A stretch of DNA of 64,000 bases from Siphonodentalium dalli (taxonomy: Eukaryota > Mollusca > Scaphopoda > Gadilida > Siphonodentaliidae). Shown piece after piece: positions 47,161 to 60,606 of the stretch. The notes under the pieces were generated by a model. The model searched no databases. It saw only the letters and a list, made by a program, of their open reading frames with translations, and was not told the DNA's origin. Numbering within the stretch: position 1 is the first letter of the stretch; the number at the start of each line of letters is the position of its first letter. The position numbers and the translations under genes are program-made. The stretch lies in contig CP136062.1 of NCBI GenBank assembly GCA_032622095.1, positions 40,052,918-40,116,917 of the forward strand, written 5' to 3'.

Positions 47161-50100
47161 CACATTCATCTATAGGTATCCCCACCACACACATATATAG
47201 GTATCACCACCACATACATATATAGGTATCCCCGCCACATACATATATAGGTATTCCCGCCACATACATATATAGGTATCCTCACCACACACATCTATAA
47301 GTATCCCCACCACACACATATATAGGTATCCCCACCACACACATCTATAGGTATCCCCACAACATACATCTATATGTATCCCCACCACACACATCTATAG
47401 GTATCCCCACCACACACATATATAGGCATCACCACCACGTACATATATAGGTATCCCCGCCACACACATAGATAGGTGTCCCCACCACACACATATATAT
47501 AGGTATCCCCGCCACACACATATATAGGTATCCCCACCACATACATATATAGGTATCACCACCACATCCATATATAGGTATCCTCACCACACACATCTAT
47601 AGGTATCCCCACCACACACATATATAGGTATCCCCACCACACACATCTATAAGTATCCCCACCACATACATATATAGGTATCCCCACCACATACATATAT
47701 AAGTATCCCCGCCACATACATATATAGGTATCCCCACCACATACATATATAGGTATCCCCGCCACACACATATATAGGTATCCCCACCACACACATATAT
47801 AGGTATCCCCACGACACACATATATAGGTATCCCCACCACACACATATATAGGTATCCCCACCACATACATATATAGGTATCCCCACCACATACATATAT
47901 AGGTATCCCCGCCACACACATATATAGGTATTCCCGCCACATACATATATAGGTATCCTCACCACACACATCTATAGGTATTCCCGCCACATACATATAT
48001 AGGTATCCTCACCACACACATCTATAGGTATCCCCACCACATACATATATAGGTATCACCACCACATACATATATAGGTATCACCACCACATACATATAT
48101 AGGTATCCCCACCACACGCATATATAGGTATCCCCACCACACACATATATATAGGTATCCCCGCCACACACATATATAGGTATCCCCACCACATACATAT
48201 ATAGGTATCACCACCACATACATATATAGGTATCCTCACCACACACATCTATAGGTATCCCCACCACACACATATATAGGTATCCCCACCACATACATAT
48301 ATAGGTATCCCCACCACATACATATATAAGTATCCCCGCCACATACATATATAGGTATCCCCACCACATACATATATAGGTATCCCCACCACACACATAT
48401 ATAGGTATCCCCACCACACACATTTATTGGTATCCCCACCACACACATATATAGGTATCCCCACCACATACATATATAGGTCTCCCCACCACATACATCT
48501 ATAGGTATCCCCACCACACACATCTATATGTATCATCACCACACACATATACAGGTATCATCACCACATACATATATAGGTATCCCCGCCACACACATAT
48601 ATAGGTATTCCCGCCACATACATATATAGGTATCACCTCCACATACATATATAGGTATCCCCACCACATACATCTATAGGTATCCCCACCACATACATAT
48701 ATAGGTATTCCCACCACATACATATATAGGTATCCCCACCACATACATATATAGGTATCCCCATCACATACATATATAGGTATCCCCACCACACACATAT
48801 ATAGGTATCCCACCATATACATATATAGGTATCCCCACCACACACATATAGGTATCCTCACCACACACATAAATAGGTATCCTCACCACACACATATATA
48901 GGTATCCCCGCCACATACATCTATAGGTATCACCACCACATACATCTATAGTTATCACCACCACATACATCTATAGGTATACACACCACATACATCTATA
49001 GGTATCCCCACCACATACATCTATATGTATCCCCACCACACACATCTATAGGTATCCTCACCACACACATATATAGGTATCCCACCACATACATCTATAG
49101 GTATCCCCACCACCCACATATATAGGTATCCCCACCACACACATATACAGGTATCCCCACCACATACATCTATAGGTATCCCCACCACACACATATAGGT
49201 ATCCCCGCCACACGCATCTATAGGTATCACCTCCACATACATATATAGGTATCCCCACCACATACATCTATAGGTATCCCCACCACATACATATATAGGT
49301 ATTCCCACCACATACATATATAGGTATCCCCACCACATACATATATAGGTATCCCCACCACATACATATATAGGTATCCCCACCACATACATCTATAGGT
49401 ATCACCACCACACACATCTATATGTATCACCACCACACACATCTATAGGTATCCCCACCAAACACATATATAGGTATCCCCACCATACACATCAATATGT
49501 ATCACCGCCACACACATATATAGGTATCCCCACCACATACATCTATAGGTATCCCCACCATACACATCTATAGGTATCCCCACCATACACATCTATATGT
49601 ATAACCGCCACACACATCTATAGGTATCCCCACCACATACATATATAGGTATCCCAACCACACACATATATAGGTATCCCCACCACATAAATCTATAGGT
49701 ATCCCCACCACACACATCTATATGTATCACCACCACATACATATATAGGTATCCCCACCACACACATATATAGGTATCCCCGCCACATACATCTATAGGT
49801 ATCACCACCACATACATCTATAGTTATCACCACCACATAAATATAAAGGTATCCCCGCCACATACATATATAGGTATCACCACCATACACATCTATAGGT
49901 ATCCCCACCACATACATATATAGGTATCCCCACCACATACATATATAGGTATCACCACCACACACATATAAGTATCCCCGCCACATACATATAGGTATCC
50001 CCACCACACACATATAGGTATCCCCACCACACACATCTATAGGTATCACCTCCACATACATATAGAGTTATCCCCAACACATACATATATAGGTATCCCC

Positions 50101-50900
50101 ACCACATACATATATAGGTATCCCCACCACATACATATATAGTTATCCCCGCCACACACATATATAGGTATCCCCACCACGCACATATATAGGTATCCCC
50201 TCCACATACATATATATTTATCACCATCACACACATATATAGGTATCCACACCACATACATGTATTGGTATCCCACCACATACATCTATAGGTATCCCCA
50301 CCGCACACATATATTGGTATCCCACCACATACATCTATAGGTATCCCCACCGCACACATATATAGGTATCCCCATCGCATACATGCATAGGTATCCCCAC
50401 CACATACATATATAGGTATCCCCACCACATACATCTGTATGTATCCCCACCACACACATATATAGGTATCCCCACCACATACATATATAGGTATCCCCAC
50501 CACATACATATATATGTCTCCCCACCACATACATCTATATGTATCCCCACCACATACATATTTAGGTATCCCCACCACATACATCTTAATGTATCCCCAC
50601 CACATACATATATAGGTATCCCCACCACATACATATATAGGTATCCCCACCACATACATATATAGGTATCCCCACCACATACATATATAGGTATCCCCAC
50701 CACATTCATCTATAGGTATCCCCACCACACACATCTATATGTATCACCACCACACACATCTATAGGTATCCCCACCAAACACATATATAGGTATCCCCAC
50801 CATACACATCAATATGTATCACCGCCACACACATATATAGGTATCCCCACCACATACATCTATAGGTATCCCCACCATACACATCTATAGGTATCTCCAC
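47160..50900. repeat. Block copied at +7,673 bp (54,860-58,590)
   Basis: Landmarks at 47556, 48208, 48499, 49021, 49227, 49593 and 49952 all recur exactly 7,673 bp to the right; the first part (47170) is offset 7,698 bp because one unit is missing in the right copy near 55,080. The block runs through a-type marker 49603 (57276) and triple-23 module 49953 (57626), joining a second-type block to a regular higher-order block. It is the longest near-identical pair that I could follow with one constant offset. Confidence 0.92.
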
Positions 50901-52330
50901 CATACACATCTATATGTATAACCGCCACACTCATATATAGGTATCCCCACCACATACATCTATAGGTATCACCACCACATACATATATAGGTATCCCCAC
51001 CACATAAATCTATAGGTATCCCCACCACACACATCTATATGTATCACCACCACATACATATATAGGTATCCCCACCACACACATATATAGGTATCCCCGC
51101 CACATACATCTATAGGTATCACCACCACATACATCTATAGTTATCACCACCACATAAATATAAAGGTATCCCCGCCACATACATATATAGGTATCACCAC
51201 CATACACATCTATAGGTATCCCCACCACATACATATATAGGTATCCCCACCACATACATATATAGGTATCACCACCACACACATATAAGTATCCCCGCCA
51301 CATACATATAGGTATCCCCACCACACACATATAGGTATCCCCACCACACACATCTATAGGTATCACCTCCACATACATATAGAGGTATCCCCAACACATA
51401 CATATATAGGTATCCCCACCACATACATATATAGGTATCCCCACCACATACATATATAGTTATCCCCGCCACACACATATATAGGTATCCCCACCACGCA
51501 CATATATAGGTATCCCCTCCACATACATATATATTTATCACCATCACACACATATATAGGTATCCACACCACATACATGTATTGGTATCCCACCACATAC
51601 ATCTATAGGTATCCCCACCGCACACATATATTGGTATCCCACCACATACATCTATAGGTATCCCCACCGCACACATATATAGGTATCCCCATCGCATACA
51701 TGCATAGGTATCCCCACCACATACATATATAGGTATCCCCACCACATACATCTGTATGTATCCCCACCACACACATATATAGGTATCCCCACCACATACA
51801 TATATAGGTATCCCCACCACATACATATATATGTCTCCCCACCACATACATCTATATGTATCCCCACCACATACATATTTAGGTATCCCCACCACATACA
51901 TCTTAATGTATCCCCACCACATACATATATAGGTATCCCCACCACATACATATATAGGTATCCCCACCACATACATATATAGGTATCCCCACCACATACA
52001 TATATAGGTATCCCCACCACATTCATCTATAGGTATCCCCACCACACACATCTATATGTATCACCACCACACACATCTATAGGTATCCCCACCAAACACA
52101 TATATAGGTATCCCCACCATACACATCAATATGTATCACCGCCACACACATATATAGGTATCCCCACCACATACATCTATAGGTATCCCCACCATACACA
52201 TCTATAGGTATCTCCACCATACACATCTATATGTATAACCGCCACACTCATATATAGGTATCCCCACCACATACATCTATAGGTATCACCACCACATACA
52301 TATATAGGTATCCCCACCACATAAATCTAT
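49690..52330. repeat. 1,317-bp tandem duplication
   Basis: Landmarks 49693 and 51010, 49953 and 51270, 49952-50734 and 51269-52051, and markers 50920 and 52237 are all offset by exactly 1,317 bp. The length equals the a-to-b sub-block of the higher-order repeat. The second copy begins after a b-type marker at 50920 instead of an a-type one, as expected if an unequal crossover paired an a-type block with a b-type block. The equivalent regions at 42.1-44.5 and 57.3-59.5 kb carry a single copy. Confidence 0.92.
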
Positions 52331-54740
52331 AGGTATCCCCACCACACACATCTATATGTATCACCACCACATACATATATAGGTATCCCCACCACACACA
52401 TATATAGGTATCCCACCACATACATATATAGGTATCCCCACCACACACATATAGGTATCCTCACCACACACATATATAGGTATCCTCACCACATACATCT
52501 ATAGGTATCCCCGCCACATACATCTATAGGTATCACCACCACATACATCTATAGTTATCACCACCACATACATCTATAGGTATCCACACCACATACATCT
52601 ATAGGTATCCCCACCACATACATCTATATGTATCCCCGCCACACACATCTATAGGTATCCTCACCACACACATATATAGGTATCCCACCACATACATCTA
52701 TAGGTATCCCCACCACACATATATATAGGTATCCCCACCACACACATATATATGTATCCCCACCACATACAACTATAGGTATCCCCACCACACACATATA
52801 GGTATCCCCGCCACACACATCTATAGGTATCACCTCCACATACATATATAGGTATCCCCACCACATACATCTATAGGTATCCCCACCACATACATATATA
52901 GTTATTCCCATCACATACATATACAGGTATCCCCACCACATACATATATAGGTATCCACACCACATACATATATAGGTATCCCCACCACATACATCTATA
53001 GGTATCCCCACCACACACTTCTATATGTATCACCACCACACACATCTATAGGTATCCCCACCAAACACATATATAGGTATCCCCACCATACACATCAATA
53101 TGTATCACCGCCACACACATATATAGGTATCCCCACCACATACATCTATAGGTATCCCCACCATACACATCTATAGGTATCCCCACCATACACATCTATA
53201 TGTATAACCGCAACACTCATATATAGGTATCCCCACCACATACATCTATAGGTATCACCACCACATACATATATAGGTATCCCCACCACATAAATCTATA
53301 GGTATCCCCACCACACACATCTATATGTATCACCACCACATACTTATATAGGTATCCCCACCACACACATATATAGGTATCCCAACACATACATATATAG
53401 GTATCCCCACCACACATCTATAGGTATCTCCACCACATACATATATAGGTATCACCACCACACACATATAGGTATCCCCACCACACACATATATAGGTAT
53501 CCCCACCACACACAAATATAGGTATTCCCACCACATACATATATAGGTCTCCCCACCACATACATCTAGAGGTATCCCCACCACACACATCTATATGTAT
53601 CCCCACCACACACATATATAGGTATCCCCACCACATACATCTATAGGTATCCCCACCACTCACATATATAGGTATCCCCACCACACACATATATAGGTAT
53701 TCCCACCACATACATCTATAGGTATCCCCACCACACACATATAGGTATTCCCGCCACACACATCTATAGGTATCACCTCCACATACATCTATAGGTATCA
53801 CCACAACATACATCTATAGGTATCCCCACCACATTCATCTATAGGTATCCCCACCACACACATATATAGGTATCACCACCACATACATATATAGGTATCC
53901 CCGCCACAGACATATATAGGTATTCCCGCCACATACATATATAGGTATCCTCACCACACACATCTATAGTTATCCCCACCACACACATATATAGGTATCC
54001 CCACCACACACATCTATAGGTATCCCCACCACATACATCTATAGGTATCCCCACCACACACATCTATAGGTATCCCCACCACACACATATATAGGTATCA
54101 CCACCACGTACATATATAAGTATCGCCGCCACACACATATATAGGTATCCCCACCACACACATATATATAGGTATCCCCGCCACACACATATATAGGTAT
54201 CCCCACCACATACATATATAGGTATCACCACCACATACATATATAGGTATCCCCGCCACACACATATATAGGTATCCCCACCACACACATATATAGGTAT
54301 CCCCACCACACACATCTATAAGTATCCCCACCACATACATATATAGGTATCCCCACCACATACATATATAAGTATCCCCGCCACATACATATATAGGTAT
54401 CCCCACCACATACATATATAGGTATCCCCGCCACACACATATATAGGTATCCCCACCACACACATATATATGTATCCACACGACACACATATATAGGTAT
54501 CCCCACCACATACATATATAGGTCTCCCCACCACATACATCTATAGGTATCCCCACCACATACATATATAGGTATCCCCGCCACATACATATATAGGTAT
54601 CCCCACCACACACATATATAGGTATCCCCACCACACACATATATATAGGTATCCCCGCCACACACATATATAGGTATCCCCACCACATACATATATAGGT
54701 ATCACCACCACATACATATATAGGTATCCTCACCACACAC

Positions 54741-54870
54741 ATCTATAGATATCCCCACCACACACATATATAGGTATCCCCACCACACACATCTATAGGT
54801 ATCACCTCCACATACATCTATAGGTATCACCGCAACATACATCTATACGTATCCCCACCACATTCATCTA
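54741..54870. repeat. Junction of an 870-bp deletion relative to the 46-47 kb copy
   Basis: Up to about 54,805 the sequence follows the 46,173-46,235 context (offset 8,568 bp at the ATCTATAGAT landmark, 46173 and 54741). It then switches to the context near 47,100 (TCACCTCCAC, then TCACCGCAACATAC), offset 7,698 bp. The difference is 870 bp and removes the marker unit corresponding to 46562. This explains why the interval from 53206 to 57276 has no internal marker. Confidence 0.8.
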
Positions 54871-57800
54871 TAGGTATCCCCACCACACACATATATAGGT
54901 ATCACCACCACATACATATATAGGTATCCCCGCCACATACATATATAGGTATTCCCGCCACATACATATATAGGTATCCTCACCACACACATCTATAAGT
55001 ATCCCCACCACACACATATATAGGTATCCCCACCACACACATCTATAGGTATCCCCACAACATACATCTATATGTATCCCCACCACACACATATATAGGC
55101 ATCACCACCACGTACATATATAGGTATCCCCGCCACACACATAGATAGGTATCCCCACCACACACATATATATAGGTATCCCCGCCACACACATATATAG
55201 GTATCCCCACCACATACATATATAGGTATCACCACCACATCCATATATAGGTATCCTCACCACACACATCTATAGGTATCCCCACCACACACATATATAG
55301 GTATCCCCACCACACACATCTATAAGTATCCCCACCACATACATATATAGGTATCCCCACCACATACATATATAAGTATCCCCGCCACATACATATATAG
55401 GTATCCCCACCACATACATATATAGGTATCCCCGCCACACACATATATAGGTATCCCCACCACACACATATATAGGTATCCCCACGACACACATATATAG
55501 GTATCCCCACCACACACATATATAGGTATCCCCACCACATACATATATAGGTATCCCCACCACATACATATATAGGTATCCCCGCCACACACATATATAG
55601 GTATTCCCGCCACATACATATATAGGTATCCTCACCACACACATCTATAGGTATTCCCGCCACATACATATATAGGTATCCTCACCACACACATCTATAG
55701 GTATCCCCACCACATACATATATAGGTATCACCACCACATACATATATAGGTATCACCACCACATACATATATAGGTATCCCCACCACACGCATATATAG
55801 GTATCCCCACCACACACATATATATAGGTATCCCCGCCACACACATATATAGGTATCCCCACCACATACATATATAGGTATCACCACCACATACATATAT
55901 AGGTATCCTCACCACACACATCTATAGGTATCCCCACCACACACATATATAGGTATCCCCACCACATACATATATAGGTATCCCCACCACATACATATAT
56001 AAGTATCCACGCCACATACATATATAGGTATCCCCACCACATACATATATAGGTATCCCCACCACACACATATATAGGTATCCCCACCACACACATTTAT
56101 TGGTATCCCCACCACACACATATATAGGTATCCCCACCACATACATATATAGGTCTCCCCACCACATACATCTATAGGTATCCCCACCACACACATCTAT
56201 ATGTATCATCACCACACACATATACAGGTATCACCACCACATACATATATAGGTATCCCCGCCACACACATATATAGGTATTCCCGCCACATACATATAT
56301 AGGTATCGCCTCCACATACATATATAGGTATCCCCACCACATACATCTATAGGTATCCCCACCACATACATATATAGGTATTCCCACCACATACATATAT
56401 AGGTATCCCCACCACATACATATATAGGTATCCCCATCACATACATATATAGGTATCCCCACCACACACATATATAGGTATCCCACCATATACATATATA
56501 GGTATCCCCACCACACACATATAGGTATCCTCACCACACACATATATAGGTATCCTCACCACACACATATATAGGTATCCCCGCCACATACATCTATAGG
56601 TATCACCACCACATACATCTATAGTTATCACCACCACATACATCTATAGGTATACACACCACATACATCTATAGGTATCCCCACCACATACATCTATATG
56701 TATCCCCACCACACACATCTATAGGTATCCTCACCACACACATATATAGGTATCCCACCACATACATCTATAGGTATCCCCACCACCCACATATATAGGT
56801 ATCCCCACCACACACATATATAGGTATCCCCACCACATACATCTATAGGTATCCCCACCACACACATATAGGTATCCCCGCCACACGCATCTATAGGTAT
56901 CACCTCCACATACATATATAGGTATCCCCACCACATACATCTATAGGTATCCCCACCACATACATATATAGGTATTCCCACCACATACATATATAGGTAT
57001 CCCCACCACATACATATATAGGTGTCCCCACCACATACATATATAGGTATCCCCACCACATACATCTATAGGTATCACCACCACACACATCTATATGTAT
57101 CACCACCACACACATCTATAGGTATCCCCACCAAACACATATATAGGTATCCCCACCATACACATCAATATGTATCACCGCCACACACATATATAGGTAT
57201 CCCCACCACATACATCTATAGGTATCCCCACCATACACATCTATAGGTATCCCCACCATACACATCTATATGTATAACCGCCACACACATCTATAGGTAT
57301 CCCCACCACATACATATATAGGTATCCCAACCACACACATATATAGGTATCCCCACCACATAAATCTATAGGTATCCCCACCACACACATCTATATGTAT
57401 CACCACCACATACATATATAGGTATCCCCACCACACACATATATAGGTATCCCCGCCACATACATCTATAGGTATCACCACCACATACATCTATAGTTAT
57501 CACCACCACATAAATATAAAGGTATCCCCGCCACTTACATATATAGGTATCACCACCATACACATCTATAGGTATCCCCACCACATACATATATAGGTAT
57601 CCCCACCACATACATATATAGGTATCACCACCACACACATATAAGTATCCCCGCCACATACATATAGGTATCCCCACCACACACATATAGGTATCCCCAC
57701 CACACACATCTATAGGTATCACCTCCACATACATATAGAGGTATCCCCAACACATACAGATATAGGTATCCCCACCACATACATATATAGGTATCCCCAC

Positions 57801-60606
57801 CACATACATATATAGTTATCCCCGCCACACACATATATAGGTATCCCCACCACGCACATATATAGGTATCCCCTCCACATACATATATATTTATCACCAT
57901 CACACACATATATAAGTATCCACACCACATACATGTATTGGTATCCCACCACATACATCTATAGGTATCCCCACCGCACACATATATTGGTATCCCACCA
58001 CATACATCTATAGGTATCCCCACCGCACACATATATAGGTATCCCCATCGCATACATGCATAGGTATCCCCACCACATACATATATAGGTATCCCCACCA
58101 CATACATCTGTATGTATCCCCACCACACACATATATAGGTATCCCCACCACATACATATATAGGTATCCCCACCACATACATATATAGGTCTCCCCACCA
58201 CATACATCTATATGTATCCCCACCACATACATATTTAGGTATCCCCACCACATACATCTTAATGTATCCCCACCACATACATATATAGGTATCCCCACCA
58301 CATACATATATAGGTATCCCCACCACATACATATATAGGTATCCCCACCACATACATATATAGGTATCCCCACCACATTCATCTATAGGTATCCCCACCA
58401 CACACATCTATATGTATCACCACCACACACATCTATAGGTATCCCCACCAAACACATATATAGGTATCCCCATCATACACATCAATATGTATCACCGCCA
58501 CACACATATATAGGTATCCCCACCACATACATCTATAGGTATCCCCACCATACACATCTATAGGTATCTCCACCATACACATCTATATGTATAACCGCCA
58601 CACTCATATATAGGTATCCCCACCACATACATCTATAGGTATCACCACCACATACATATATAGGTATCCCCACCACATAAATCTATAGGTATCCCCACCA
58701 CACACATCTATATGTATCACCACCACATACATATATAGGTATCCCCACCACACACATATATAGGTATCCCACCACATACATATATAGGTATCCCCACCAC
58801 ACACATATAGGTATCCTCACCACACACATATATAGGTATCCTCACCACATACATCTATAGGTATCCCCGCCACATACATCTATAGGTATCACCACCACAT
58901 ACATCTATAGTTATCACCACCACATACATCTATAGGTATCCACACCACATACATCTATAGGTATCACCACCACATACATCTATAGGTATCCCCGCCACAC
59001 ACATCTATAGGTATCCTCACCACACACATATATAGGTATCCCACCACATACATCTATAGGTATCCCCACCACACATATATATAGGTATCCCCACCACACA
59101 CATATATATGTATCCCCACCACATACAACTATAGGTATCCCCACCACACACATATAGGTATCCCCGCCACACACATCTATAGGTATCACCTCCACATACA
59201 TATATAGGTATCCCCACCACATACATCTATAGGTATCCCCACCACATACATATATAGGTATTCCCATCACATACATATACAGGTATCCCCACCACATACA
59301 TATATAGGTATCCCCACCACATACATATATAGGTATCCCCACCACATACATCTATAGGTATCCCCACCACACACATCTATATGTATCACCACCACACACA
59401 TCTATAGGTATCCCCACCAAACACATATATAGGTATCCCCACCATACACATCAATATGTATCACCGCCACACACATATATAGGTATCCCCACCACATACA
59501 TCTATAGGTATCCCCACCATACACATCTATAGGTATCCCCACCATACACATCTATATGTATTACCGCAACACTCATATATAGGTATCCCCACCACATACA
59601 TCTATAGGTATCACCACCACATACATATATAGGTATCCCCACCACATAAATCTATAGGTATCCCCACCACACACATCTATATGTATCACCACCACATACT
59701 TATATAGGTATCCCCACCACACACATATATAGGTATCCCAACACATACATATATAGGTATCCCCACCACACATCTATAGGTATCTCCACCACATACATAT
59801 ATAGGTATCACCACCACACACATATAGGTATCCCCACCACACACATATATAGGTATCCCCACCACACACAAATATAGGTATTCCCACCACATACATATAT
59901 AGGTCTCCCCACCACATACATCTAGAGGTATCCCCACCACACACATCTATATGTATCCCCACCACACACATATATAGGTATCCCCACCACATACATCTAT
60001 AGGTATCCCCACCACTCACATATATAGGTATCCCCACCACACACATATATAGGTATTCCCACCACATACATCTATAGGTATCCCCACCACACACATATAG
60101 GTATTCCCGCCACACACATCTATAGGTATCACCTCCACATACATCTATAGGTATCACCACAACATACATCTATAGGTATCCCCACCACATTCATCTATAG
60201 GTATCCCCACCACACACATATATAGGTATCACCACCACATACATATATAGGTATCCCCGCCACAGACATATATAGGTATTCCCGCCACATACATATATAG
60301 GTATCCTCACCACACACATCTATAGTTATCCCCACCACACACATATATAGGTATCCCCACCACACACATCTATAGGTATCCCCACCACATACATCTATAG
60401 GTATCCCCACCACACACATCTATAGGTATCCCCACCACACACATATATAGGTATCACCACCACGTACATATATAAGTATCGCCGCCACACACATATATAG
60501 GTATCCCCACCACACACATATATATAGGTATCCCCGCCACACACATATATAGGTATCCCCACCACATACATATATAGGTATCACCACCACATACATATAT
60601 AGGTAT

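Larger units (their letters stand above)
19620..57694. repeat. Triple 23-bp-unit module, ten conserved copies in the right part
   Basis: Each copy is exactly 69 bp made of three 23-bp units. The first unit ends ATATAAGTAT, the second begins CCCCGCC, and the third is a CCCCACC or close variant. Positions: 19620-19688, 20935-21003, 28898-28966, 32968-33036, 36073-36141, 39226-39294, 42429-42497, 49953-50021, 51270-51338 and 57626-57694. Spacings between starts are 1,315, 7,963, 4,070, 3,105, 3,153, 3,203, 7,524, 1,317 and 6,356 bp. AAGTAT in the first unit separates these copies from the four in the left segment. Confidence 0.95.

Noticed and set aside
981-57694. The 69-bp triple module as an embedded mobile element or structured RNA
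   Set aside because: It is made only of three shortened copies of the same unit, has no terminal repeats or target duplication and no additional sequence.
35141-60000. Assembly duplication as the sole source of the long near-identical copies
   Set aside because: Copies differ by defined changes (50-bp, 149-bp and 870-bp indels, marker subtypes) that a simple assembly repeat would not create. Raw read support could still be needed for the most identical pairs, such as the 1,317-bp duplication.
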